A stretch of DNA of 7,209 nt from JBCFBK01 sp038562555 (GCA_038562555.1 JBCFBK010000095.1:1-7209); one strand, 5' to 3'. Numbered from the stretch's first letter, positions 1 to 6,950 are shown. Translations and numbers: made by a program. The notes: generated by a model not told the origin, from the sequence alone.

Positions 1-15
1 AGATCGCTTGATATC

Positions 16-139
16 TGCCGAACGTGAGAAACATCGCCGAAGGCGAAATGACTAATGCAATGAACATTTCGATTAAGCGAGTGCAAAGCCAAACTTGTTT
101 GAGCTTTGCCGAGCGTGAGAAATGACTAATGCAATGAAC
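16..139. repeat. Modular direct repeat in the gap upstream of phoH
   Basis: Two sequence modules each occur twice. Module A (TGCCGA[A/G]CGTGAGAAA) is at 16-31 and 107-122 with one mismatch. Module B is a perfect 21-bp match at 45-65 and 119-139, containing ATGACTAATGCAATGAAC. In the right copy A and B overlap by the shared GAAA. In the left copy they are separated by 17 extra bases, which include the small palindrome CGCCGAAGGCG at 35-45. Stops in the repeat and the lack of any open frame argue against coding. It looks like a piece of a dispersed intergenic repeat family that may continue left of the window. That it is dispersed is inference. Confidence 0.75.
83..109. repeat. Stem-loop between the repeat copies
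   Basis: GCAAAGC at 83-89 pairs with GCTTTGC at 103-109. Inside it, CAAA at 90-93 pairs with TTTG at 98-101, leaving a CTTG loop and one bulged A at 102. That gives 11 base pairs on either strand. There is no T-tract directly after it on either strand, so it is not an obvious terminator. It sits between the two copies of the 21-bp module and may be the structured core of the repeat. Confidence 0.6.
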
Positions 140-146
140 TTTTTCT

Positions 147-154
147 TATTTTTG
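147..154 (+). promoter_or_regulatory. Possible -7 element of the phoH promoter
   Basis: TATTTTTG fits the Bacteroidota -7 consensus TAnnTTTG exactly and lies 28 bases before the phoH ATG. No TTTG is present at the expected upstream distance, because that stretch falls inside the repeat module at 119-139. It would therefore be a one-sided promoter if it is used. The AAAAGGA at 163-169 is the nearest thing to a ribosome binding site, about 13 bases before the ATG. Confidence 0.4.
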
Positions 155-182
155 TTCTTATTAAAAGGACTTAAATTATTCT

Positions 183-1202
183 ATGTTTGAGAAACTGATT
201 CTTCTTGAAGGGGTCGATCCCCTTGAATTTTACGGCGTAAACAATTCAAAGATCGATTTAATAAAAGCGTTCTTTCCAAAGCTGAAAATTGTCAGCCGGG
301 ATAATCAGTTAATCATTCACGGCGATAAAAAAGAAAGTTTCGCTTTCGAACAAAAGCTGCAGCTCTTACTTGATCATTACAATCAATTCAACATTTTGCC
401 TGAAGAGACGATCCGGCAGGTGATGAATGATGACCCGATGGCGGCAGAAGCTTTGGCCGGGAACCTGACAGATGTGCTGCTTCACGGGAATAACGGAAAA
501 CCCATCCGTGCCCGTACGCCCAATCAACGGGTACTGGTTGAGGCCACACGGAAATCAGATCTGGTATTTGCGATCGGTCCTGCGGGGACCGGAAAGACCT
601 ACACGGCCATCGCTCTGGCCGTCCGCGCCCTCAAAAACAGGAACATCAGGCGGATCATTCTAAGCCGGCCGGCCGTGGAAGCAGGCGAAAGACTGGGGTT
701 TTTACCCGGCGATCTTAAAGAGAAGATCGATCCCTATTTGCAACCGTTGTATGATGCACTGCAGGACATGATCCCCAACAAAAAGCTGGAGGAATTTATG
801 AAAGACGGTATCATCCAGATTGCACCTTTGGCATTTATGCGGGGCCGAACCTTAAGCGATGCTTTCGTTATCCTGGATGAAGCACAGAACACCACCCTGA
901 ACCAATTAAAAATGTTTCTCACCCGCATGGGAATGAATACCAAGTTCATCATTACCGGCGACGAGACACAGATCGACCTCCCCTCACCCTCCCAATCAGG
1001 CCTGCTGCAAGCCAAAAAAATCCTTTGGGATATCGATGATATCGCATTTGTACAATTCAATTCAGGAGATATTGTCCGCCACCGGCTGGTGCGGAAAATA
1101 GTGGAAGCGTACGACAGGCATTACCAGCAACAAATGGAGCGGAAACAAGTTGAAAAAGAAAAGGCAAGGATCTCAGATGATGAGCCGGGCCAATCAGTAT
1201 AA
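183..1202 (+). CDS. phoH: PhoH-family ATPase (PhoH/YbeZ type)
   Basis: A cytoplasmic P-loop ATPase of the PhoH/YbeZ family, which is linked to RNA metabolism and ribosome or rRNA maturation in other bacteria. The exact role here is not known. The N-terminal part (about 1-110) resembles the small domain that precedes the ATPase in this family. The PhoH domain follows at about 112-315. Walker A is GPAGTGKT at 132-139, an SRP motif is at 161-163, Walker B is VILDEAQN at 229-236, and a sensor-like TGD is at 258-260. The tail (316-339) is charged and probably disordered. At 339 residues it has the usual family length. The ATG at 183 gives a normal N-terminus (MFEKLILLEG). It lies 21 bp before purC on the same strand, so the two are probably cotranscribed. 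The family assignment is firm. Confidence 0.95.
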   Translation: MFEKLILLEGVDPLEFYGVNNSKIDLIKAFFPKLKIVSRDNQLIIHGDKKESFAFEQKLQLLLDHYNQFNILPEETIRQVMNDDPMAAEALAGNLTDVLLHGNNGKPIRARTPNQRVLVEATRKSDLVFAIGPAGTGKTYTAIALAVRALKNRNIRRIILSRPAVEAGERLGFLPGDLKEKIDPYLQPLYDALQDMIPNKKLEEFMKDGIIQIAPLAFMRGRTLSDAFVILDEAQNTTLNQLKMFLTRMGMNTKFIITGDETQIDLPSPSQSGLLQAKKILWDIDDIAFVQFNSGDIVRHRLVRKIVEAYDRHYQQQMERKQVEKEKARISDDEPGQSV

Positions 1203-1223
1203 CCGACATTAAAAATCAGCAAA

Positions 1224-2171
1224 ATGGATAAAGCATTAACAAGAACCAATTTTAACTTCCCAAAACAAAAGGGCGTGTACCATGGCAAGGTTCGCGACGT
1301 CTACAATATCAACGATGAATTTTTGGTCATGGTGGTCAGCGATCGCATTTCAGCTTTTGATGTGATATTGCCTGAAGGTATTCCTTTCAAGGGACAGGTA
1401 TTGAACCAGATCGCTTCTAAATTTCTGGACGCCACGGCCGACATCGTACCCAACTGGAAAATTGCCTCCCCTGATCCGAATGTGACCGTTGGGCACAACT
1501 GTGAACCTTTCAAGGTGGAGATGGTCATTCGCGGCTATCTTACCGGTCATGCCTGGCGGGAATACCGCGACGGGAAACGCAGCATCTGCGGTATCCCGTT
1601 TCCGCAGGGAATGAAGGAGAATCAGAAGTTTCGTGAGCCGATCATCACACCGACAACAAAAGCAGATGAAGGCCACGATGAAGATGTTTCAAGAGAAGAG
1701 ATCATTGGCGACGGGCTGGTAAGTGAAAAGGATTATGATCTGCTCGAAGAATACACCCGTAAACTCTTTAAAAGAGGAACTGAAATCGCTGCAGAGAAAG
1801 GTTTGATCCTGGTCGATACCAAATATGAATTCGGGAAAAAAGATGGAAAAATTTATTTGATCGACGAAATCAATACGCCCGATTCTTCCCGGTATTTTTA
1901 CGCCAATGGGTATGAAGAACGTTTGGCTAAAGGAGAAAGTCAAAAACAACTGTCCAAGGAGTTTGTCCGTCAATGGCTCATCGAAAATGGGTTTCAGGGA
2001 AAAGAAGGACAAAAAATCCCGGTGATGGATGAAGCATTCGTTCAGTCTGTATCGGATCGTTACATCGAGCTTTATGAAAATATTACCGGAGACCGGTTTG
2101 TGAAATCAGATACGACTCAACTGGTATCCCGTATCGAAAAAAATGTAACCCGTTTTTTAGATAGCTTGTAA
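1224..2171 (+). CDS. purC: Phosphoribosylaminoimidazole-succinocarboxamide synthase (SAICAR synthase)
   Basis: Catalyses ATP-dependent ligation of aspartate to CAIR, giving SAICAR, in the cytoplasmic de novo purine pathway. Family motifs occur in order: the glycine-rich nucleotide-binding GKVRD at 21-25, SDRISAFD at 39-46, RGYLTGHAW at 103-111, TPTTKAD at 142-148, LVDTKYEFG at 196-204 and DEINTPDSSR at 214-223. At 315 residues this is the longer form, resembling yeast Ade1 in length, not the roughly 237-residue E. coli form. The C-terminal extension (about 240-315) is complete. The ATG at 1224 has no visible Shine-Dalgarno, but the N-terminus fits the family. It is the second gene after phoH. 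No other pur gene is in the window. No PurR-like operator was recognised. A strong hairpin with a T-tract follows the stop. Confidence 0.97.
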   Translation: MDKALTRTNFNFPKQKGVYHGKVRDVYNINDEFLVMVVSDRISAFDVILPEGIPFKGQVLNQIASKFLDATADIVPNWKIASPDPNVTVGHNCEPFKVEMVIRGYLTGHAWREYRDGKRSICGIPFPQGMKENQKFREPIITPTTKADEGHDEDVSREEIIGDGLVSEKDYDLLEEYTRKLFKRGTEIAAEKGLILVDTKYEFGKKDGKIYLIDEINTPDSSRYFYANGYEERLAKGESQKQLSKEFVRQWLIENGFQGKEGQKIPVMDEAFVQSVSDRYIELYENITGDRFVKSDTTQLVSRIEKNVTRFLDSL

Positions 2172-2190
2172 CAATTCTTTCAACCATAAA

Positions 2191-2227
2191 GCAAAGCTGC
2201 CGGGAAATTCCAATCCGGCAGTTTTGT
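2191..2227 (+). terminator. Intrinsic terminator after purC
   Basis: CTGCCGG at 2197-2203 pairs with CCGGCAG at 2215-2221 around an 11-base loop. The stem extends outward through CAAAG and TTTTG with one G-U pair, giving about 12-13 pairs in all. The TTTTGTTT at 2222-2229 supplies the T-rich tail. It starts 20 bases after the purC stop and should end a phoH-purC transcript. The gene that follows begins only 15 bases downstream, so that gene needs readthrough or its own weak promoter. Confidence 0.75.
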
Positions 2228-2241
2228 TTAAGAACACTCCC

Positions 2242-2721
2242 ATGGCCATAAAAAAGACAAATGCCGCCCGCCTGCTCGACAGTAAAAAGATCAGTTATGA
2301 GATAATCGAATATGAAGTCGACGAAAATGATTTAAGTGCTTTGACTCTTGCCTCAAAACTGGAGCAAAAAGCAGATCAAGTCTTTAAGACATTGGTGTTG
2401 CGTGGAAACGCCAATGGCATATTTGTCATCGCAATACCAGGTGATTCGGAAATCGATCTTAAAAAAGCAGCTAAAATCTCAGGGAACAAAAGTATTGCCA
2501 TGGTCCATATGAAGGAATTGCCTGGCCTGACCGGCTACATTCGTGGCGGATGCTCGCCATTGGCTATGAAAAAGGACTTTCCTGTTTTCATCCATGAAAG
2601 CTGCAGAAAACACCGGCATATTTATATCAGTGCGGGGAAGCGTGGTCTTCAGTTAAAACTGGCGCCTGCCGACCTGATCAATTGCACCAAAGCGACTATT
2701 GCCGATCTGATTGAAACATAG
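2242..2721 (+). CDS. ybaK: Cys-tRNA(Pro) deacylase, YbaK/EbsC type
   Basis: A small cytoplasmic editing enzyme of the YbaK family, which hydrolyses Cys-tRNA(Pro) made by mischarging of prolyl-tRNA synthetase. From the ATG at 2242 the protein has 159 residues, the same as E. coli YbaK. The single YbaK/aaRS-associated domain spans about 25-155. Key segments are VFKTLV at 47-52, with Lys49 at the catalytic lysine position, the GYIRGGCSP loop at 98-106, and SAGKRGLQ at 130-137. An in-frame TTG at 2224 would add six residues but lies inside the terminator hairpin, so the ATG is preferred. It may be transcribed by readthrough from purC, since no good promoter was found between them. Related INS-domain editing proteins (ProXp) are alternatives, but the motifs favour YbaK. 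Confidence 0.92.
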   Translation: MAIKKTNAARLLDSKKISYEIIEYEVDENDLSALTLASKLEQKADQVFKTLVLRGNANGIFVIAIPGDSEIDLKKAAKISGNKSIAMVHMKELPGLTGYIRGGCSPLAMKKDFPVFIHESCRKHRHIYISAGKRGLQLKLAPADLINCTKATIADLIET

Positions 2722-2793
2722 CCCCGAGATATGAACACAAGATTTTTCTCTGCAACGAAATCCGTACCAATCATTAAATCGGTTATGAATTCG

Positions 2794-2824
2794 TTTAACA
2801 CCTTAAACCATCGATTTAAATCTG
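2794..2824 (+). promoter_or_regulatory. Weak promoter candidate for nhaA
   Basis: TTTA at 2794-2797 and TAAATCTG at 2817-2824 are each one base away from the Bacteroidota TTTG and TAnnTTTG elements, with a 19-base spacer. The predicted start would leave a leader of roughly 30 bases before the ATG at 2861. The 139-bp gap (2722-2860) holds nothing else recognisable: no terminator for the gene on the left and no known riboswitch. Confidence 0.3.
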
Positions 2825-2860
2825 TGTTATCTTGAATAACTGATCATTAAAATTTAAGAC

Positions 2861-4207
2861 ATGAGGTTCATTACCGATGCCTTCGATCGCTTTTTCAAAG
2901 AGGAAAGTTCGTCAAGCATGTTGTTGCTGGGTGTCACCGTAGTCACGCTGTTGTTCGTCAATATCGGGTTTTATGATTTTTATCACGAGCTACTGCATCA
3001 GGAATTAAGCTTCGGCATCGCCGGTTTTGTCATCTCCAAGTCCCTTACACACTGGATAAACGACGGTTTGATGGCCATTTTCTTTTTCCTGATCGGACTG
3101 GAAGTCAAGCGCGAGATCCTGATCGGCGAATTATCCAGCCTCCGGAAAGCCAGCCTGCCGGTTATCGCTGCCTGCGGCGGAATGCTGTTCCCCGTTCTGA
3201 TTTATTTATCATTGAACAACCAGCCTGAAGCCGTGCAGGGATGGGCGATACCTATGGCGACCGATATTGCGTTTTCTCTGGGTATTATGCAATTGTTGGG
3301 TAAACGGGTTCCATACGGTTTGAAAATATTTCTTACTGCTTTTGCCATTGCCGATGACCTTGGCGCCATCCTCGTGATCGCTCTGTTTTACAGCTCATCG
3401 ATCCATTGGTTGCTAATCCTGGTCGCACTTGCATTATTTGCGGGCTTGCTCGCCCTGGCTCGTTGGGGACTCTATTCAAAATACCTCTTTTTTATCGTGT
3501 CGGTGGTTATCTGGGTGCTGTTTCTTAAATCAGGTATTCATGCCACGCTTGCGGGAGTGTTGGTTGCTTTCGCCATACCAATCAGAAAAAGAATAAACGT
3601 TGCTCACTTCCAGGAAAATATGCGGGAAGCGCTCGAATCATTCGAATCAGTATCAACGCCCGGACAGCCGCAGCCGATCCTCAATAATGATCAGATCGGA
3701 GCCTTAAGCGCCATCGAAAGTCTGGCCGGGCAGGTGCAGTCGCCTTTGCAGGAACTGGAGAATAAATTGCACGGGTGGGTAGCTTTCGTGATCATGCCCG
3801 TTTTTGCCTTCGCCAACGCCGGGGTGCTGATCAATGCCGCCAGCTTTTCGAATATCGGCTTATCGCTGATCATTGCTGCCAGTCTTGTCCTTGGAAATAC
3901 GATCGGCATCGGACTGTTCTCCTGGCTGGCCATTAAGTTCGGCTTTTCCAGTCTGCCTGATAATACCCGCTTCGGCCAACTGGCTGCTGTGGGAATTATT
4001 GGAGGCGTTGGGTTTACCATGTCGCTTTTCATCACGAATCTTGCTTTTGCAGACCAGGCTTTGATTGATGCGTCTAAAATCGGTATTCTGCTGGGTTCGC
4101 TTACTGCAGGAGTCCTTGGATATTTGATGCTGAAACTATCCCTGGGGAAAAGTCACGTGCAAAGGGCTGAACAGGGTATCCGGTCATCTGATTTACAGGA
4201 AAAATAA
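2861..4207 (+). CDS. nhaA: Na+/H+ antiporter NhaA
   Basis: An inner-membrane antiporter that exports Na+ (or Li+) in exchange for H+, for pH and sodium homeostasis. About 12 hydrophobic segments follow the NhaA pattern. Family motifs are NDGLMAIFFFLIGLEVKRE at 67-85, PMATDIAFSLGI at 131-142 (Asp135 matches E. coli Asp133), AIADDLGAI at 162-170 (Asp165 and Asp166 match Asp163 and Asp164), FAFANAG at 315-321 and GGVGFTMSLF at 381-390. At 448 residues it exceeds E. coli NhaA (388), mainly through a hydrophilic loop at about 241-303 between membrane segments; similar loops occur in other Bacteroidota. Two motif changes stand out: Asn346 at the position of E. coli Lys300, and LHGWVAF at 303-309 where LHPWVAF is usual. 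The N-terminus (RFITDAFDRFFKEESSSSM) fits the family. The 3' end overlaps the convergent transporter gene by 15 bp. Confidence 0.96.
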   Translation: MRFITDAFDRFFKEESSSSMLLLGVTVVTLLFVNIGFYDFYHELLHQELSFGIAGFVISKSLTHWINDGLMAIFFFLIGLEVKREILIGELSSLRKASLPVIAACGGMLFPVLIYLSLNNQPEAVQGWAIPMATDIAFSLGIMQLLGKRVPYGLKIFLTAFAIADDLGAILVIALFYSSSIHWLLILVALALFAGLLALARWGLYSKYLFFIVSVVIWVLFLKSGIHATLAGVLVAFAIPIRKRINVAHFQENMREALESFESVSTPGQPQPILNNDQIGALSAIESLAGQVQSPLQELENKLHGWVAFVIMPVFAFANAGVLINAASFSNIGLSLIIAASLVLGNTIGIGLFSWLAIKFGFSSLPDNTRFGQLAAVGIIGGVGFTMSLFITNLAFADQALIDASKIGILLGSLTAGVLGYLMLKLSLGKSHVQRAEQGIRSSDLQEK

Positions 4208-5107
4208 CCCTACGCCCATAACCGTGACAATTGCTCCGGCTATTTCCTTCCAGTTTACCTTTTCTTTAAAAATGAATATCGCAGGTGGAATGATTAGTAC
4301 CGGAACAATGGCCATCAGCGTGGCTGCAATACCGGCCTTGGTATGCTGGATAGCAAGCAGCGAAAATGAAACTCCTAAAAAAGGACCGAAAAGTGAGCCA
4401 AGCGAAATCCGTTTCATGGCTTCTCTGTTTTTAAGGGCAAGCAAAACCTGGGGATATCGTTTTAGAATAAACAGCAGCGCGGTGAAACCAACCATTCCGG
4501 TAAAGACGCGGATGTGTGAGGCTGCAAAAGCATCGTAATCGCCCATTCCCTTCTTGCTGATAACCAGTCCGGTAGCCTGACCTAGTGCTCCTCCCAACGC
4601 GAGAAAGATCCCCTTTATGGAGTAAGATGTGGTAAGGCGCATCTGACCTCTTTTGCTTCCGTTCAGTGCCTTATTCTCCCTTTTTAGAATGACCATGCTG
4701 ATCCCGGAGAGCGTAACAATCATGCCCAGCCAGTTCATTGGCGAAAGAACTTCACCCAAAACCAACCGGGATATAAAAGCGGTGAAAGGGGGAGTCATCG
4801 CCATGATCAGCATTGAAATACGGGCTCCGATAACGACAAAAGCCTGGAAGAGTAAAAGATCGCCAATTACAAAACCTACTAATCCGGACAGGATAAGCCA
4901 CATCCAGCGTTCTGCGCCCGCATCAAACGGAAACCACATCCCTCGGGTGATTTGGGTATAAACGGCAAAAATGACAAATGCAAAGACCAGGCGGATCAGA
5001 TTAACAGCAAGCGATCCAACCCGCTTCCCTGCCGACTCGAAAGCCATGCTGGTCACTGTCCAGAAAACAGCGGTCAGCAAAGCTGCAGTTTCTCCAAAAT
5101 ATGCCAT
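4193..5107 (-). CDS. EamA/DMT-family transporter
   Basis: A membrane protein of the drug/metabolite transporter superfamily with two EamA repeats, at about 5-142 and 162-304, and about ten hydrophobic segments. Characteristic features are the early FWTVTSMAFE segment, IGDLLLFQAFVVIGA near 81-95, a TPPFTAFISRLVLGE segment closing the first repeat, and AGIAATLMAIVPVLIIPPAIFIFKEK near the end of the second. The hydrophilic link between the halves (about 142-162) is basic. A length of 304 residues is typical. The substrate cannot be told from sequence; related proteins move amino acids, nucleotide sugars or other metabolites. The ATG at 5107 has no clear Shine-Dalgarno. The gene converges on nhaA and lies 128 bp downstream of asnB on the same strand. 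A link to asparagine transport would be speculation. Confidence 0.9.
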   Translation of the reverse strand: MAYFGETAALLTAVFWTVTSMAFESAGKRVGSLAVNLIRLVFAFVIFAVYTQITRGMWFPFDAGAERWMWLILSGLVGFVIGDLLLFQAFVVIGARISMLIMAMTPPFTAFISRLVLGEVLSPMNWLGMIVTLSGISMVILKRENKALNGSKRGQMRLTTSYSIKGIFLALGGALGQATGLVISKKGMGDYDAFAASHIRVFTGMVGFTALLFILKRYPQVLLALKNREAMKRISLGSLFGPFLGVSFSLLAIQHTKAGIAATLMAIVPVLIIPPAIFIFKEKVNWKEIAGAIVTVMGVGLFFL

Positions 5108-5138
5108 GATTTTATATTGCCTTGGGTGAAATTAAAGG

Positions 5139-5169
5139 CGAATGTACATGGTTATTTTTATTTTATCAA
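5139..5169 (-). promoter_or_regulatory. Weak promoter candidate for the EamA transporter gene
   Basis: Read on the minus strand, TACATTCG (5146-5139) is one base off the TAnnTTTG consensus, and TTG (5169-5167) lies 20 bases further upstream. The predicted start would be about 25 bases before the ATG. The match is poor enough that readthrough from asnB is an equal possibility. Confidence 0.25.
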
Positions 5170-5186
5170 TTAAAAATTTTTCATCT

Positions 5187-5219
5187 TGCTGAACGCAGGT
5201 TAGAACCTGAAGCACAGCA
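5187..5219 (-). repeat. Hairpin between asnB and the EamA gene
   Basis: TGCTG at 5187-5191 pairs with CAGCA at 5215-5219, and CAGGT at 5196-5200 pairs with ACCTG at 5205-5209 around a four-base loop, with an internal loop between the two stems. It starts 17 bases after the asnB stop. On the minus strand the stem is followed by AGATGAAAAATTTTT, so the T-run is 9-10 bases away. It could be a weak terminator or an RNA 3'-end stabiliser for asnB. Confidence 0.45.
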
Positions 5220-5235
5220 GGACAAAACAGCATGA

Positions 5236-6912
5236 TTATTGTTTTTGTGCAATTGCATGCTCATGTACACTGCCCACAGCCCGACCTGAGGGATCTGCAT
5301 TTTTACGAAACGATTCGTCCCAGGCAAGCGCCTCGGCTGTACTGCAGGCTATAGAAGGTACCGAGGGGACACAGGAAGCGGCCTGATCGGAAGGAAAATG
5401 CTCACTGAATATTGATCGATAGAGATACTCTTCTTTCGACATGGGGGTATTGATCGGATACCGGAAATGTGCATTTTTCATCATTTCGTCAGATACTTTC
5501 TCGTTGGCAATTTGCTTGAGTGTATCAATCCATCCGTAGCCGACGCCATCCGAAAACTGTTCTTTCTGCCTCCAGGCAACACTTTCCGGCAGTATGTTCT
5601 CGAATGCCTTGCGGAGCACCCATTTTTCCATTTTTCCGTTTCCGGCCATCTTATCTTTCGGATTCAGGCGCATCGCCACATCCAGAAATTCCTTGTCAAG
5701 AAACGGCACCCTTCCTTCAACACCCCATGCTGCGAGCGATTTGTTGGCACGCAGGCAGTCATAAAGATTCAGTTTATTCAGCTTCCGCAGTGTTTCCTTA
5801 TGAAATTCCTCCGGATTCGGTGCTTTGTGAAAATAAAGATACCCGCCGAAAACTTCGTCGGCCCCTTCTCCGGAGAGTACCATTTTTATGCCCATTGAAC
5901 GGATTACACGGGCCATCATATACATGGGTGTGGAAGCCCTGATGGTCGTGACATCGTAAGTCTCGATATGATAAATCACATCCCGGATGGCATCCAGGCC
6001 CTCCTGAATCGTATAATGGATCTCATGATGGATCGAACCGATATGATCGGCTACTTTGCGGGCCGCTGCCAAATCGGGAGAACCTTCGAGTCCGATAACA
6101 AACGAATGCAACTGAGGCCACCAGGCATCTTTTTTATCTTCGTCTTCTATTCGTTTGGCTGAAAATTTTTTCGCCAGTGCAGAGGTAATGGATGAATCCA
6201 ATCCGCCCGATAAAAGCACCCCGTATGGCACATCCGACATTAACTGCCGGTGAACAGCCTGTTCCATTGCTATTTTTAATTCTTCGATACTGCTGGTATT
6301 GTCTTTTACATTTTCATAATCCATCCAGTCCCGCGTCCACCACCGTTTAATTTCACCATCTTTGCTGTACAAATAACTGGCTGGAGGAAATTCCTGAATT
6401 TTAGAGCAGTAACCTTCGAGCGCTTTTAGCTCGGAAGCGACGTAAAAGTTTCCCTTCTTATCCCATCCCATGTAAAGGGGAATGATCCCGATATGATCAC
6501 GTCCAATCAGGTAGGCGTCTTCTTCCACATCGTATAAGGCAAAGGCAAATATCCCGTTTAAATCGTCCAGAAATGCAGCGCCTTTCTCCTGATATAAGGC
6601 CAGAATGACTTCACAGTCAGAACCGGTCTGGTACTCATAACTGTCTTTTGTATTTTCACGGATCGCCCTGTGATTATAGATCTCGCCGTTTACACCCAAA
6701 ACCAGTTTCCGGTCCTTACTATAGAGGGGTTGACCCCCGGATGCAGGATCCACAATCGACAGACGCTCATGGGCAATGATGGCTTTCTCCCCACAGTAGA
6801 TACCCGACCAGTCCGGTCCGCGATGCCGGACCAGCTTCGACTGCTCCAAAACCTGAGTCCGCAATTCCCGTGCATCTGTCTTTAAATCAAATACGCCTAC
6901 AATTCCACACAT
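5236..6912 (-). CDS. asnB: Asparagine synthase (glutamine-hydrolysing), AsnB type
   Basis: A cytoplasmic enzyme that makes asparagine from aspartate, ATP and glutamine. The N-terminal class II glutamine amidotransferase domain (about 2-185) starts with the nucleophile Cys2 in MCGIVGVFD. It has RHRGPDWSG at 29-37, HERLSIVD at 48-55, NGEIYN at 75-80 and TGSDCEV at 96-102. The synthetase domain (about 210-530) has the PP-loop SGGLDSS at 235-241, IETYDVTTIRASTPMY at 316-331, SGEGADEVFGGYLYFHKAP at 347-365 and WRQKEQFSDGVGYGWIDTL at 447-465. At 558 residues it matches E. coli AsnB (554) closely along its whole length, including the Cys-rich tail segment CVPSVPSIACS. All catalytic residues I can place are present. 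The ATG at 6912 is fixed because Cys must follow the initiator Met. Two promoter-like elements lie upstream. Confidence 0.97.
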   Translation of the reverse strand: MCGIVGVFDLKTDARELRTQVLEQSKLVRHRGPDWSGIYCGEKAIIAHERLSIVDPASGGQPLYSKDRKLVLGVNGEIYNHRAIRENTKDSYEYQTGSDCEVILALYQEKGAAFLDDLNGIFAFALYDVEEDAYLIGRDHIGIIPLYMGWDKKGNFYVASELKALEGYCSKIQEFPPASYLYSKDGEIKRWWTRDWMDYENVKDNTSSIEELKIAMEQAVHRQLMSDVPYGVLLSGGLDSSITSALAKKFSAKRIEDEDKKDAWWPQLHSFVIGLEGSPDLAAARKVADHIGSIHHEIHYTIQEGLDAIRDVIYHIETYDVTTIRASTPMYMMARVIRSMGIKMVLSGEGADEVFGGYLYFHKAPNPEEFHKETLRKLNKLNLYDCLRANKSLAAWGVEGRVPFLDKEFLDVAMRLNPKDKMAGNGKMEKWVLRKAFENILPESVAWRQKEQFSDGVGYGWIDTLKQIANEKVSDEMMKNAHFRYPINTPMSKEEYLYRSIFSEHFPSDQAASCVPSVPSIACSTAEALAWDESFRKNADPSGRAVGSVHEHAIAQKQ

Positions 6913-6950
6913 TTCTTGTCAGTTTTAAAAAAAGAGATTCAAATCCGATT

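Noticed and set aside
1..139. CRISPR array
   Set aside because: There are only two copies, the modules are spaced unequally (74 and 91 bp), part of the intervening sequence forms a hairpin, and no cas gene is nearby.
1301..2012. Three minus-strand open frames opposite purC (75, 108 and 107 codons)
   Set aside because: They are antisense to a full-length purC with all its motifs, and none has a recognisable domain.
183..2721. phoH, purC and ybaK as a functional system
   Set aside because: phoH and purC adjacency looks like inherited gene order in Bacteroidota, and a strong terminator separates ybaK; no shared pathway links them.
3691..4064. Antisense and out-of-frame open frames within nhaA
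   Set aside because: The NhaA frame carries the conserved motifs through this region; the others look like shadows with Pro- and Ser-rich random composition.
2861..4207. Frameshift or fusion as the cause of the 448-residue NhaA length
   Set aside because: The frame is continuous, all motifs are in order, and the extra length is a loop of a kind known in other NhaA proteins.
4224..5173. Plus-strand open frames opposite the EamA transporter gene
   Set aside because: The minus-strand frame shows a clear two-repeat membrane protein; the plus-strand products show no domain.
5467..5942. Two overlapping plus-strand open frames of 143 and 140 codons opposite asnB
   Set aside because: They lie wholly inside the well-supported asnB gene, their products resemble no family I know, and their composition is what reverse-strand shadowing of a conserved gene gives.
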